A DNA stretch of 64,000 nucleotides from Paenibacillus sp. 1001270B_150601_E10 (GCF_015558675.1 NZ_JADMOL010000004.1:389628-453627), one strand, 5' to 3'. Numbered from the stretch's first letter, positions 26,593 through 36,249 are shown. The notes: generated from the sequence alone by a model not told the origin. Numbers and translations are program-made.

Positions 26593-26624
26593 GGATCCGT
26601 CACTTGATTGGCGAGGAAACAAAA

Positions 26625-26650
26625 AAAGGAAGGGAGCATTCCCTTCCTTT
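26625..26650. terminator. Bidirectional terminator between convergent genes
   Basis: Perfect 11-base stem AAAGGAAGGGA / TCCCTTCCTTT around GCAT, with A-rich sequence on one side and TTTATTTTAT on the other. It overlaps the stop codon of the minus-strand anti-sigma gene. Confidence 0.9.
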
Positions 26651-27443
26651 ATTTTATATGCTCAGCAAGCTTAATGATCTCTTCCTTCTCAAGACTGCCG
26701 TTAATCGAGATATGAAGCCCCGCATTTAAGAATTCCAAGCTGGCCCTTTTATTTTGATTCATATATAGATACGCGTTCAAATTATTAATCTTAATCTCTT
26801 CAAACGTCCCGCCTTCTTTGTAATGCGGCGAGGTAAGCACCTCATTGCCTTTAAGCTGGGTGAACTTTATGATGAGCCGTTCTTTGGACGAGTTGAAATA
26901 GACAGCCATCGCTTCCGTCGCTTTGGCATGTTGGTTCAAATGAAACAATCGGACTTCGGATAACGAATATCCTTCAGGAATGTATTCCATTTGAACGGGA
27001 TGAAACGCCAATTGACTGGCTGCCTCATTCCAAGAATGATACACTTCTTCTACCGAGGCTGCTTCAGGTACATCTGATCCTAGCGTAGAAGGCTGCTCAG
27101 CTAGCACTTCTTCAACCGGAGCAGGGGTTTTGGCTGGTATACCAGGCTTTTGCTCTTTTGAACCGAAGATAAAGCTGATCATGTCACTATCCAGATTTCG
27201 TATCGAATGAAAAAAAGGAGTCACCGCCTGTGTAACGGTTGGCGTTCCAAAGATGACAGCTCCTAGAATAAAAGAAGCGGCAACCAAGGAAAAGATCCGA
27301 AGACGATGGAAGGTCGTCTTTTTCTTTTTAAGTCGTTGCTCTACTCGATGCCAAGAGGCTGTAGGATCAGGAGTTATGGAATGATGTTCTGCTGCTTCAA
27401 GAAAAGCATGGTCAAATAACTGTTCATATTCATCTTTTTTCAC
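26649..27443 (-). CDS. Anti-sigma factor / DUF4367-like membrane protein
   Basis: A 264-residue single-pass membrane protein encoded next to an ECF sigma factor. Residues 1-50 are cytosolic and helical, then a basic KKKKTTFHRLR stretch, a membrane helix (IFSLVAASFILGAVIFG), a Pro/Glu-rich linker and an extracellular DUF4367-like beta domain beginning near FHPVQMEYIPEGYSL. No HxxxCxxC zinc motif is present, so it would not be a zinc-binding anti-sigma factor. I favour GTG at 27443, eight bases after GGAATGGGG; a GTG at 27452 is possible. Either start lies inside the end of the sigma gene, a coupling typical of sigma/anti-sigma pairs. Confidence 0.85.
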   Translation of the reverse strand: MKKDEYEQLFDHAFLEAAEHHSITPDPTASWHRVEQRLKKKKTTFHRLRIFSLVAASFILGAVIFGTPTVTQAVTPFFHSIRNLDSDMISFIFGSKEQKPGIPAKTPAPVEEVLAEQPSTLGSDVPEAASVEEVYHSWNEAASQLAFHPVQMEYIPEGYSLSEVRLFHLNQHAKATEAMAVYFNSSKERLIIKFTQLKGNEVLTSPHYKEGGTFEEIKINNLNAYLYMNQNKRASLEFLNAGLHISINGSLEKEEIIKLAEHIK

Positions 27444-28014
27444 GATGATCACCCCATTCCTTTACCAATCTTTTTTTGATGGCCTCCCGTGCCCGATGCA
27501 GCGTGTATTTTACCTTTTGCTCGGATATGCTGAGCTCGTCGGCAATCTCATAATAGCTCATATCGCGCTTCCAGCGGAGCTCTATCATTGCTCGATACTC
27601 AGGCTTTAGGTGCTGCAGGCATTGCTCTACAATCTCAACCATGGCCTTAAGCTCGACTTCCTGCTCGATCGTCTCTTGCGGTGTTGCGAAATCTGCGTTG
27701 TCATTTATAAAAACACTGTCAAGATCGACTTGGTTTCGATTTTTTTTATTTTTTCTCAAAAAATTTATTGCCGTATTTTTAGTAACGACCTTAAGCCATG
27801 CTTTGAGCTTATTTTCATTCTCTACCTTTGGGATTCGATCTATAACTTTTAAAAAGGATTCCTGAAGAATATCTTCGGTGAGAGAATGCTCTTTAACAAT
27901 ATACAGGATTGGAGCATAGAACATGTTATAGAACTCTATGTATATTTCTTTCTGCTGTTCTGTGCTGAGCGATTTAAAATGGTTCTCTTGCAAATCCAGC
28001 ATTTTGAGTGCCAT
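27430..28014 (-). CDS. ECF-type RNA polymerase sigma factor
   Basis: A 194-residue sigma-70 family protein. Region 2 contains LTEDILQESFLKVI and KLKAWLKVVTKNTAINFLRK; region 4 contains LKPEYRAMIELRWKRDMSYYEIADELSISEQ followed by KVKYTLHRAREAIKKRL, the helix-turn-helix for the -35 element. (The region 4 stretch is described in two pieces.) AGGAGG lies 11 bases upstream of the ATG. It overlaps the anti-sigma gene by 14 or more bases. The pair probably responds to an envelope signal. I could not identify an ECF-type promoter upstream. Confidence 0.92.
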   Translation of the reverse strand: MALKMLDLQENHFKSLSTEQQKEIYIEFYNMFYAPILYIVKEHSLTEDILQESFLKVIDRIPKVENENKLKAWLKVVTKNTAINFLRKNKKNRNQVDLDSVFINDNADFATPQETIEQEVELKAMVEIVEQCLQHLKPEYRAMIELRWKRDMSYYEIADELSISEQKVKYTLHRAREAIKKRLVKEWGDHREKR

Positions 28015-28513
28015 GCAAAGAAGTTACCTCCTAGTATGAAGTGGGGAACGAGTAAGATCATCAGCCGATTAGAACGCTTGCATATCCGATTAAAATAGGA
28101 CAGTAGTCATAGTGGATATGTTTCGATGTATGTATCACCATTATATGAAACGGTGTAGATTATTGTCTAATATTTTCCTCTGCATTCATTTATAACCTTT
28201 ATTCAGAAGCCTGAATATCGTAACTTTTTCTATGTTTTCAACCCTTGTTTTGAACTCCCCTTCTATTGAAAATATCCCTGAGTGTAGTACCTAACGAAAT
28301 GCTATGAAGGAAGTCATTGTGTTTATATATGCGTTGTTTTCAATGGTGGAAAGGCATTTCGTGTTTTTTTCATGGTTGTGACTCCTTGAAAAAGTTGCTT
28401 GTCATGCTTGTCAGGCTAGTCTGCATATTTGGCCAAGTACCCTCATAGACATGTTATCAGTGATGAAGCCGATACGTAGGCGATGAATTTAAAATGTCAG
28501 AGGGGATGATCTC
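28015..28513. other. Divergent intergenic region between the ECF sigma gene and ydcC
   Basis: About 500 bases, AT-rich, with promoters for both directions presumably inside. I see no conserved RNA, repeat or small gene with a ribosome site. Confidence 0.4.
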
Positions 28514-29779
28514 ATGCGTCGGATCACATGGGTACTAGCCATGATGATGAGTGTAGTGCTTCTGTTAGCCGCCTGCGGCCAGAAGGATGCAGAAGCTGTA
28601 GTAAAGGACTTGGACAACAAGATGAGCAAGCTTGAAAGTTATGAGGGGATAGGCACGATGACCTTGTATTCTGGCCAGCAGCCGCTCGAGTATCAGGTTG
28701 AAGTTCGATACCAAGACCCAAGCTATTACCGGATTCAGCTAACGAATACGAAGAAGGATATCAAGCAAATTGTGCTCCGCAATGATGAAGGCGTATTTGT
28801 CCTCACGCCAAGCTTGAAGAAGAGCTTCCGCTTCCAAAGCGATTGGCCGGACAACCAAGGACAAGTTTATTTGTATCAAACGCTGATTCACAGCATCCTT
28901 CAAGACAACAGCCGCCAGTTCTTAACGGAAGGCGACAGTTACGTATTTGAAGTAGCAGCCAACTATCAGACAGACGCGCTTGTGAAGCAAAAGATCTGGC
29001 TTGATAAAGGCGACTATAAGCCAAAGCAGGTCCAAGTCACAGATTCTGAGGCAAGAGTCGTCGTTGAGATGAAATTCAACCAGTTCGAATTCAATAAGAA
29101 GTTCGATAAAGATGCCTTTGATATGCAGGCCAATATGACGGCTAGCTCCAACATCGATCCGCTGCCGCTTCCTGAAGATGCAGCGAATACTGATGCTGTA
29201 ACAGATGAGAAAACACCGGCTCCTTCGAAGGAAGGCACTGAAGGTGAGGGCCAAGGTGACAAGAAGTCAGAAGAGGATGGTGCGAAGGATACTCAAGCAG
29301 CCGAAGACGAAGCAACAAGCGCTGTACCATCGGAGGACACCGCAGCGGAAGAGCCTAGCAAGGATGTTGTTGCTCCAGGGCAAGAGGGACAAGAGGAGCA
29401 GCCGGCAGAGGATGCAGCGGTGGAGGATCTCGGAAGCTCTGCAGGACCATTTGGCATCATCAAGCCTTCCTACGATCCAGAAGGAGTAACCCTTAAGGAT
29501 GAGCAGGAAGTCAATAGCGACAATCATGCTGTTATGCTGCGCTATACAGGAACGTATACGTATACGATTATGGAAAGCCGCCAGAAAGATATGGAAGTTG
29601 GCGTCGTTCCAGGCGAATACATCGATCTTGGATTCACCGCCGGCTTGTTGACAGGCGAGGCTCAAAAAACGTTGACTTGGATGGATGAAGGCATCAAATA
29701 TCAAATTACAAGTGCGGATTTGCCAACTGAAGAGATGGTGAAAATTGCACAATCCATGGTCGATCAACCAGGTAAGTAA
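28514..29779 (+). CDS. ydcC: YdcC-like lipoprotein (outer-membrane lipoprotein-sorting / GerS fold)
   Basis: A 421-residue lipoprotein. Signal peptide with lipobox LLAAC (Cys21), then a LolA/LolB-like beta-barrel domain (about 30-215) of the kind found in YdcC and in GerS of clostridia, where it acts in germination or cortex processing. Residues about 220-310 are an acidic Glu/Ala/Asp/Pro-rich linker, then a second beta domain (about 315-421). Bacillus YdcC lacks so long an acidic insert. GAGGGG precedes the ATG. It is followed by alr, ndoAI and ndoA exactly as in B. subtilis, which strongly supports the identification. Confidence 0.85.
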   Translation: MRRITWVLAMMMSVVLLLAACGQKDAEAVVKDLDNKMSKLESYEGIGTMTLYSGQQPLEYQVEVRYQDPSYYRIQLTNTKKDIKQIVLRNDEGVFVLTPSLKKSFRFQSDWPDNQGQVYLYQTLIHSILQDNSRQFLTEGDSYVFEVAANYQTDALVKQKIWLDKGDYKPKQVQVTDSEARVVVEMKFNQFEFNKKFDKDAFDMQANMTASSNIDPLPLPEDAANTDAVTDEKTPAPSKEGTEGEGQGDKKSEEDGAKDTQAAEDEATSAVPSEDTAAEEPSKDVVAPGQEGQEEQPAEDAAVEDLGSSAGPFGIIKPSYDPEGVTLKDEQEVNSDNHAVMLRYTGTYTYTIMESRQKDMEVGVVPGEYIDLGFTAGLLTGEAQKTLTWMDEGIKYQITSADLPTEEMVKIAQSMVDQPGK

Positions 29780-29901
29780 AGGGTAATGCGCTAAATACAT
29801 CCATAAATGTGATCCAATATCTCCTTGTTCGTTGACAGTCCTCCTTCATGGGGTATACCATAGGAATGTTAAAGCAATGAACGGGAATGAGGAGAGCGGA
29901 G

Positions 29902-31119
29902 ATGAAGATGGATAAGGAAGCGTACTATCGCCCGACGTGTGCAGAAGTGAATGTATCTGCGCTTCGTCACAACATTCAGGCATTCAGATCAGCCTTGCCT
30001 GTTGCCACGAAACTTAGCTTGTGTGTAAAGGCAAATGCCTACGGACATGGAGCAATAGAAGTGGCAAGAGTGGCAGAAGAGGAAGGTGTGGATTATCTGA
30101 ATGTTGCTTTTCTAGATGAAGCCATTCAACTTCGAAATGCAGGCATCTCCATCCCTATCTTAGTGCTAGGCTATACGCCGCCGGAAGGAATTCCGTCGGC
30201 GTATTTCCATAACATCACCTTGACAGTGTTCAGCTATGAGGTATTGGAGAAGCTAGAAGAGGCTGGAAATCATTTGTGTGTTGAGAACGGTGGACGCCAG
30301 TTAAAGGTCCATGTTAAGATGGATTCCGGTATGGGGCGCCTCGGATTGTGCTCAGCGGAAGAGCTTACAGCATATGTGGCTCGCTTGAGAGCGATCGATG
30401 GAGTCCAGGTAGAGGGGGTATTTACCCACTTTGCATGTGCGGATGAGCAAGACAAATCCTATACAGAGCTTCAGCATAAGCGCTTTGAAGCTGCTGTGCA
30501 GGTGCTGATCGAATCTAAGCAGCTGCCTCCAATTGTCCATACAAGCAATAGCGCAGCGGCAATCGATCTATCAGCGTATCATCACGACATGGTGAGAGTA
30601 GGCATAAGCTTGTACGGTCTGTATCCATCTAAAGAGGTGAATCATCAGCGTATTAAGCTTGAGCCAGTGCTCGCTTGGAAGACTCAGGTTGTCCATGTAA
30701 AAAAGATGAAGGCTCACGAAGCGATTAGCTACGGAGCTCGATATAAAACAGAGCAAGATGAATGGATTGCGACCCTGCCTGTAGGGTACGCTGATGGATA
30801 TTCCCGCCTGTTAGGCGGAAAGGTAGACGTTCTTATTCGAGGCATTCGTGTTCCCGTTGTCGGGACCATTTGCATGGATCAATGCATGATCTCGCTTAGT
30901 CCATTAGGAGAGCTAGCGAGGGAGATTCACACTGGTGAAGAAGTCATTCTAGTTGGCAGACAAGGCGATGAATGCATTGCAATAGCAGAGCTAGCAGATC
31001 ATATGGGAACGATTCATTACGAGGTAGCATGTATGTTGGCACACCGTTTACCGCGCGTATACGTGGAATCAGGACACCTTCGGACCATTCATAATCCACT
31101 GATAATGGAGCCTAAGTAG
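29902..31119 (+). CDS. alr: Alanine racemase
   Basis: Alr interconverts L- and D-alanine for peptidoglycan. The 405-residue protein has the PLP-binding Lys43 in LCVKANAYGHG, the MGRLGL and HTSNSAA loops, VRVGISLYGLYPS, the catalytic tyrosine in AISYGARY, and PVGYADGYSR. Three in-frame ATGs lie close together (29887, 29902, 29908); 29902 is seven bases from GGAG and gives the usual N-terminus before YYRPTCAEV. Order ydcC-alr-ndoAI-ndoA is conserved with Bacillus. Confidence 0.96.
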   Translation: MKMDKEAYYRPTCAEVNVSALRHNIQAFRSALPVATKLSLCVKANAYGHGAIEVARVAEEEGVDYLNVAFLDEAIQLRNAGISIPILVLGYTPPEGIPSAYFHNITLTVFSYEVLEKLEEAGNHLCVENGGRQLKVHVKMDSGMGRLGLCSAEELTAYVARLRAIDGVQVEGVFTHFACADEQDKSYTELQHKRFEAAVQVLIESKQLPPIVHTSNSAAAIDLSAYHHDMVRVGISLYGLYPSKEVNHQRIKLEPVLAWKTQVVHVKKMKAHEAISYGARYKTEQDEWIATLPVGYADGYSRLLGGKVDVLIRGIRVPVVGTICMDQCMISLSPLGELAREIHTGEEVILVGRQGDECIAIAELADHMGTIHYEVACMLAHRLPRVYVESGHLRTIHNPLIMEPK

Positions 31120-31373
31120 ATCGGCACAGATGTGTGGCGAACCTGTTTTTACCTTATATTGGAGCTAAATTCTTTTTCCAGCGATAGAGGAATTCGGAAG
31201 CTCTATCACGAATACAGTAGTGTCCGAAGACATGTGGATGCTTGGATACGTGATATGGAGAATAGATCAACATACATCATCTGCATAGGGCATATATATT
31301 GTTTTGTATAAATTTACTATGCAATCGACATAATGGTACTAACGGAGTAAAGGTTTTGGGGGTGCGAGGACAG

Positions 31374-31655
31374 GTGGCCAATATTCATAACACCAAAAGG
31401 ATTATGATCAGCTTGCCCGACCAACTGCTGAAGGAAGTGGATGGCATCGTCGCGAGCGAGAATTCCAACCGCAGTGAATTCATCCGCCAAGCGATGAAAT
31501 TATATCTTAGCGAGCGGAAAAAACGCCATATTCGTGAATCCATGCAAAGAGGATACATGGAGATGGCGAAGATTAATTTAACGATGGCATCTGAGGCGTT
31601 CTATGCAGAAGAGGATGCAGATGGCACTCTAGGCCGAATGGTTAGTGGGGTGTAG
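31374..31655 (+). CDS. ndoAI: Antitoxin EndoAI (MazE-type, ribbon-helix-helix)
   Basis: A 93-residue antitoxin that binds and inhibits the EndoA RNase. The N-terminal RHH domain ([35 protein letters not shown]) binds DNA for autoregulation; the C-terminus with [16 protein letters not shown] motif (here [18 protein letters not shown]) wraps the toxin. I choose GTG 31374 (N-terminus MANIHNTKR), which gives the same length as B. subtilis EndoAI; an upstream in-frame start would add residues absent from the family. The toxin starts four bases after its stop. Confidence 0.92.
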   Translation: MANIHNTKRIMISLPDQLLKEVDGIVASENSNRSEFIRQAMKLYLSERKKRHIRESMQRGYMEMAKINLTMASEAFYAEEDADGTLGRMVSGV

Positions 31656-31659
31656 AACA

Positions 31660-32010
31660 TTGATCGTGAAGCGCGGCGACGTATTTTTTGCCGATTTGTC
31701 ACCCGTGGTTGGTTCGGAGCAAGGCGGGGTGCGTCCCGTCCTCGTTATTCAGAATGACATCGGTAATCGCTTCAGTCCTACAGTGATCGTAGCAGCCATA
31801 ACGGCTCAGATCCAGAAGGCGAAGCTTCCTACCCACGTGGAGATCGAAGCTGCTACGCACGGCTTCGATCGAGACTCTGTCATTTTGCTCGAACAGATTC
31901 GAACGATTGATAAGCAGCGTCTTACTGACAAGATCACTCATCTTGATGAGGAGACGATGCGCAAGGTTGATGATGCCATACAGATTAGTATTGGTTTAAT
32001 CGATTTTTAA
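31660..32010 (+). CDS. ndoA: Endoribonuclease toxin EndoA (MazF family)
   Basis: EndoA cuts mRNA at UACAU sites in Bacillus. The 116-residue protein is almost identical in pattern to B. subtilis Endo[46 protein letters not shown] and [15 protein letters not shown] with the catalytic arginine and threonine residues in place. Translation begins at a TTG, four bases after the antitoxin stop and after GTGGGGTG, giving the canonical length. It ends at a very strong terminator, which closes the conserved ydcC-alr-ndoAI-ndoA unit. Confidence 0.96.
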   Translation: MIVKRGDVFFADLSPVVGSEQGGVRPVLVIQNDIGNRFSPTVIVAAITAQIQKAKLPTHVEIEAATHGFDRDSVILLEQIRTIDKQRLTDKITHLDEETMRKVDDAIQISIGLIDF

Positions 32011-32020
32011 CATGATTCTT

Positions 32021-32074
32021 AAGGCCGCTGTATGTATCGGAATTAGCTCCGATTTATACAGCGGCCTTTTGTTG
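32021..32074 (+). terminator. Terminator after ndoA
   Basis: AAGGCCGCTGTA pairs with TACAGCGGCCTT, with an inner ATCGGA/TCCGAT stem, followed by TTTTGTTG. Confidence 0.93.
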
Positions 32075-32111
32075 TCATTAGCCGAATATTCGATTTTTCT
32101 AAAGAAAATGA

Positions 32112-33512
32112 TTATTTAGGTTTAATGGAATTATTGCTGTCTCGATTCTTCCAAATCTCTGCCGTGAGCAGCGGAACTTGAAGCTGATTGATCTTATTTT
32201 TGGTATCCTGTGTCGCAGGAAGCCCCCATTTGCTGAAGAATGGAGTCAGGTCTTGGCCTGCAATTTTGGAAGTCATATAAATAAAAGTTTGAACCTTGGC
32301 AGCGCTTGTAGTCGGAATTTGATTGCTAGGAAGCTCTCGATAAGCACGGTGAAGAGCAGGATAGAATTGATCGCCATAGGCCAATTGAAGCTGCCACAGC
32401 ATGGTCAGCTTAACGAATAGATCGTTGATTTGATGATAATCACGAGTCGATTGATTCAAGTAAGCGAATGCTTTTTCATAGATGCCGTCCTGTTCTAGGC
32501 GTGATGGCAAGCCGAAAGCCTTTTGAACGTTCATGCTGTAAATATTTACGGTAACCTCGCCCATGCCGTCCCATGTCCAGGAGTCCATCTGATGCTGATG
32601 ACCAATCTCATGCCATGGCCCCCAGCCGTTCGTGGAGAACGCATTCAGATCAAGGATCGCGTTAATGGCATCGGTATGATAGGCGGTATAGTAATACCAG
32701 GCATACATGTAATAATCAGAAGCAAAGTACTCCACCATATGATGACGATACTTCGGAGCCTGATGAGGCGCTGTTTCTGTATCCGATGTGCCGGATACGT
32801 TCTCTTCGATCGTAATGGCTTGATCATGCTTCTGCATTAAAGCAACGGGATCGGTAACATAACGCTTCGCACTGGCCGTGCTTACCGTAATCAAAGCATG
32901 ATCCGACTGAAGCTGAACCCAAGGAGCATTCGGATATTGGCTCAGCATATTGGTCCAATCGGTCTTCGTATGCTGTCCAAGTACGAAGTAAGGAATATTT
33001 TCTCCGCCTTGAATTGTGACTGTTGGAGATGTAGGCAGGATGTAGGTCGTATAGAGGAAGACAAGCCCGCCGCTAGAAGACGAGAACGTGTTAGTACCAG
33101 GCTGAAGGGTCTTATGATCGCCTTGATAAGCATAGTTTCCTGAATAGCCTTGTGGATTAATAATGGCCACGCGCGGCAGCTTGGTTGCATCTGAGATCGC
33201 CAAGTTGAGGGTGATTGTCTCATTGGGCTTTACATAAATTCCTGTAGCTTGATACTTTCCGGAAGGGAAGGTGCGGTGGAGAAGAGCAGCCTCTGTATCA
33301 GGATTGCCAAACTGCTCTAACGTAATGGTTTTGGATACTGCAAAGTTCTCCTTCAGTGCTTGAACGCTTGGTGAGCTCGAATCGGCTGCGCTGCTTTTTG
33401 TTAATCGCTCTTCGGCTTTAGCAGGATAGATCGGGATAAGGCTAAGCGCCATTCCAAGGGAGAGAATGGTGGCTAGAACAACCTTGGAAGACTTGGTCGA
33501 GCACTTGAACAT
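32112..33512 (-). CDS. Secreted M60/enhancin-type metallopeptidase, short paralogue
   Basis: A 466-residue exported zinc protease of the M60 (SslE/AcfD/enhancin) superfamily, members of which cut mucins and other glycoproteins. Signal peptide ends near PAKAE. An N-terminal accessory domain (about 70-240, TGIYVKPNETITLNL, PYFVLGQHTK) is followed by the catalytic domain with HEIGH at 301-305 and the downstream glutamate Glu319, then WQLQLAYGDQFYPALH. The ATG at 33512 is eight bases from GGAAG. The same domains occur in the 984-residue protein at 53199-56153, so the two are paralogues at opposite ends of the accessory block. Confidence 0.88.
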   Translation of the reverse strand: MFKCSTKSSKVVLATILSLGMALSLIPIYPAKAEERLTKSSAADSSSPSVQALKENFAVSKTITLEQFGNPDTEAALLHRTFPSGKYQATGIYVKPNETITLNLAISDATKLPRVAIINPQGYSGNYAYQGDHKTLQPGTNTFSSSSGGLVFLYTTYILPTSPTVTIQGGENIPYFVLGQHTKTDWTNMLSQYPNAPWVQLQSDHALITVSTASAKRYVTDPVALMQKHDQAITIEENVSGTSDTETAPHQAPKYRHHMVEYFASDYYMYAWYYYTAYHTDAINAILDLNAFSTNGWGPWHEIGHQHQMDSWTWDGMGEVTVNIYSMNVQKAFGLPSRLEQDGIYEKAFAYLNQSTRDYHQINDLFVKLTMLWQLQLAYGDQFYPALHRAYRELPSNQIPTTSAAKVQTFIYMTSKIAGQDLTPFFSKWGLPATQDTKNKINQLQVPLLTAEIWKNRDSNNSIKPK

Positions 33513-33798
33513 CAATGCATCTTCCTTTCCATCATGGGATTGAGTGTTGTACTACCCTATAATTATATTGAGGAGAACAAAGAGTATAACAGTTATGTGA
33601 CATTTCTGTTTAATTTTGAACACTAAGAAATGATTTCAGGCATTGAAGCGTTAAGATGAGGATAATGATTTGTCCATTATGTTAATTTATAAATACGAAT
33701 GGCTGACAAGTGTGAATTTGAAAGATTTTTCCTAGCTTTTCTTGATGCGATCCTTCAATATCAAGATCACAACATGTGGAATTGGAGGATGATATTGA

Positions 33799-34455
33799 AT
33801 GATAAAGAAAAGGATGATCCGGCTTGCTGCTGCTGGTCTAAGCGTAGTCTTATTCACGGGAATCGTCTCGGTTAGTTACGCGCACCCTGGTCGAACAGAT
33901 TCCAAAGGTGGGCACACATGTAGGACGAACTGTGAGAAATGGGGGCTAGAATACGGGGAGTATCATTATCACAATGGCAAATCCTCAAGCAGTTCTTCTA
34001 GCAGCTCTTCTAGCTCTGCTTCATCTTCGAAAAATAAAAACAACGTAGGAACTCAAGTAAAGCCGAAGAAGCCTGATCAAGCTAATGGAATTAAACCTAA
34101 CGCAATTGCGATTCAACTCTATTTGAATAAAGAAAAGATAGGATTGAAGAATACAGCTGTCCAATATGACGGTCAATTGATGCTGCCGCTGACAGAAATG
34201 CTGCAAATTCTCAAAGTTCCGTATAGTGTCAAGGATAGAAAAGTATTCGTTCAAAGCAAAGATGGCCAGATTGGCATTCCAACCAAAAACAATAGCAAGC
34301 GCATGACGAAAAATGGAAATGAGGTTGTTCTTGCGACTCCGATCATCCAATATGACGGCAGAGTTATGGTGACTTTGCAGGTGTTGCGCATGCTGAATGA
34401 CCATCAGTTTGACTATAAAAAATCCGATAAAGCCTTGTATATCATATCACCATAA
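33799..34455 (+). CDS. Secreted YHYH-domain protein with copper-amine-oxidase-like C-terminus
   Basis: A 218-residue exported protein. After a signal peptide (ends SVSYA) comes the short YHYH domain: HPGRTDSKGGHTCRTNC, KWGLEYGEYHYHNG, a Cys/His-rich module of unknown role, possibly metal-binding. A 17-residue serine tract links it to a C-terminal copper-amine-oxidase N-domain-like part (residues about 105-218, LMLPLTEMLQILKVPYSV and GRVMVTLQVLRML), a wall-associated stalk fold common in Paenibacillus. GGAGGATG lies upstream of the ATG. No operon partner. Confidence 0.85.
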   Translation: MIKKRMIRLAAAGLSVVLFTGIVSVSYAHPGRTDSKGGHTCRTNCEKWGLEYGEYHYHNGKSSSSSSSSSSSSASSSKNKNNVGTQVKPKKPDQANGIKPNAIAIQLYLNKEKIGLKNTAVQYDGQLMLPLTEMLQILKVPYSVKDRKVFVQSKDGQIGIPTKNNSKRMTKNGNEVVLATPIIQYDGRVMVTLQVLRMLNDHQFDYKKSDKALYIISP

Positions 34456-34471
34456 AGGCAATCATAAGCAT

Positions 34472-34499
34472 GCTCGGTTCTCACTTCCTAGAGCCGAGC
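34472..34499 (+). terminator. Hairpin after the YHYH gene, possible terminator
   Basis: GCTCGGTTCT pairs with AGAGCCGAGC; no T tract follows, so termination is uncertain. Confidence 0.4.
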
Positions 34500-34547
34500 T
34501 GCGCTCATACTTATTTAAGAAAATCATGAATAACTAATAAATGGGAG

Positions 34548-34576
34548 TTGACAAACCTTTTTATTAGCACTATGAT
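34548..34576 (+). promoter_or_regulatory. Sigma-A promoter of the tyrS T-box leader
   Basis: Consensus TTGACA (34548-34553), 17-base spacer, TATGAT (34571-34576). RNA would start near 34583, at the beginning of the T-box. Confidence 0.92.
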
Positions 34577-34582
34577 TGCAGT

Positions 34583-34848
34583 AATCTAATATTGGATAAC
34601 ACGATGAAAGAGCGAAGTAGCAATATTGTCACTGTCTTCAGAAAGCCAGGGGTTGATGCGACCTGGTACACACAATACATTGCGAATTACACTCTGGAGG
34701 GTCTTAGGTAATGCTAAGCGGACTGGCAATCGATATCATTGCTGAGAGTGGTATTAATAGTGGCTGCAGCGCTATTAATGCAATGTGGGTGGTAACACGG
34801 TTAATCAATCGTCCCTATGTCTAGAATAGACAAGGAGACGATTTTTTT
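34583..34848 (+). promoter_or_regulatory. Tyrosine-specific T-box riboswitch
   Basis: A transcription-attenuating leader that senses uncharged tRNA-Tyr. It contains the AGAAAGCC stem I segment, the specifier loop GAATTACAC with the Tyr codon TAC (34688-34690), the T-box core TGGGTGGTAACACGG (34786-34800) whose TGGT bulge pairs with the tRNA acceptor end, and a terminator (AATCGTC 34807-34813 with GACGATT 34837-34843, T tract to 34848). Competing antiterminator and terminator pairings fit the standard model: low charged tRNA-Tyr allows tyrS expression. Confidence 0.93.
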
Positions 34849-34918
34849 GTTTTTCTGAAGAGTTTTCTAACACCTTTATTTCCAAAATAAACAATACACA
34901 CCAAGGAGCTGAACTACC

Positions 34919-36184
34919 ATGATGAACATTATCGATGAATTGGAATGGCGCGGAGCCATCAATCAACAAACAGATGCTGAAGGATTGCGTAAACTGACTA
35001 GCGAGAAGTCGATATCGTTGTACTGTGGTGTTGACCCTACTGGTGACAGCATGCATATAGGACATCTTATTCCATTTATGATGTTGAAACGATTCCAACT
35101 TGCGGGACACCGCCCCGTTATTCTGATCGGCGGAGCAACAGGAACGATCGGAGACCCAAGTGGTCGTACATCCGAGCGTACCCTTCAAACGATGGATCAA
35201 GTGCAAAAGAACGTAGATGCACTTACTGCACAAATGAAAAAATTGTTCTTAAACGAGGGCGATACTGGTCTTCGCATGGTAAACAACTACGATTGGACGC
35301 ATGACCTAACGATTCTTGATTTCCTTCGCGACTACGGGAAAAACTTCAGCGTCAACACGATGCTGGCGAAGGATATTGTAGCAAGCCGTCTCGATTCCGG
35401 TATCTCCTTTACCGAGTTCTCGTACCAGATTCTTCAGTCGATGGACTTCCATCACTTGTTCAAGAACGAGGATGTACAGCTCCAAATCGGTGGCGCCGAT
35501 CAGTGGGGGAATATTACGAGCGGTCTCGACTTGATCCGTAAGAAGGAAGGTTCTGAAGCAAAAGCATTCGGTTTAACGATTCCATTGATGCTAAAAGCAG
35601 ACGGCACGAAGTTTGGTAAGACAGCGGGTGGCGCAATCTGGCTTGATCCGAACAAGACAACGCCATTCGAGTTCTACCAGTTCTGGGCAAACACAGACGA
35701 TCGTGACGTTATCAGATACCTGAAATTCTTCACCTTCCTTACAAAAGAGCAAATCGATGCGCTTGAGGAGAAGGTGCAAACAGAGCCGCATAAGCGTGAA
35801 GCACAACGTGTGCTTGCTGAAGAAATGACGAAGTTTGTACACAGTGAAGAAGCTTTGGAACAAGCGAAGAAGATCTCGGCAGCACTGTTCAGCGGAGACA
35901 TCAAAGCGTTGACAGCAGATGAGATCGAACAAGGCTTCAAGGATATGCCTACATTCCATGCGTCGAAAGAAACGAAAAATATTATTGACTGGCTGGTTGA
36001 CCTCGGTATTGAGCCATCCAAGCGTCAAGCTCGTGAAGACATTACAAATGGAGCTATTACGCTGAATGGTGAGAAAGTAACCGATACGGATATGGATGTA
36101 ACAACTGAAAATTCCTTCGACGGAAGATTCATGATTGTTCGTAAAGGGAAGAAGAGCTACAGTCTTGTCAAATTAGGCGAATAA
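34919..36184 (+). CDS. tyrS: Tyrosyl-tRNA synthetase
   Basis: TyrRS charges tRNA-Tyr. The 421-residue protein has the class I signatures HIGHLIPF and KFGKT (KMSKS equivalent), tyrosine-site residues in YCGVDPTGDS and QIGGADQWGNI, and a C-terminal S4 RNA-binding domain (SKRQAREDITNGAITLNGE). Tandem ATGs at 34919 and 34922 follow AAGGAG. It is controlled by the T-box upstream. Position next to a tyrosine decarboxylase cluster matches lactic acid bacteria, where a tyrS reports tyrosine supply to the cluster; here it could equally be the only housekeeping enzyme. Confidence 0.96.
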   Translation: MMNIIDELEWRGAINQQTDAEGLRKLTSEKSISLYCGVDPTGDSMHIGHLIPFMMLKRFQLAGHRPVILIGGATGTIGDPSGRTSERTLQTMDQVQKNVDALTAQMKKLFLNEGDTGLRMVNNYDWTHDLTILDFLRDYGKNFSVNTMLAKDIVASRLDSGISFTEFSYQILQSMDFHHLFKNEDVQLQIGGADQWGNITSGLDLIRKKEGSEAKAFGLTIPLMLKADGTKFGKTAGGAIWLDPNKTTPFEFYQFWANTDDRDVIRYLKFFTFLTKEQIDALEEKVQTEPHKREAQRVLAEEMTKFVHSEEALEQAKKISAALFSGDIKALTADEIEQGFKDMPTFHASKETKNIIDWLVDLGIEPSKRQAREDITNGAITLNGEKVTDTDMDVTTENSFDGRFMIVRKGKKSYSLVKLGE

Positions 36185-36249
36185 GGTCCGTAAGAATAGC
36201 TGAATATGATTCAGCTATTCTTTTTTTTGAAGGGAGGCTCTGATGCAAT

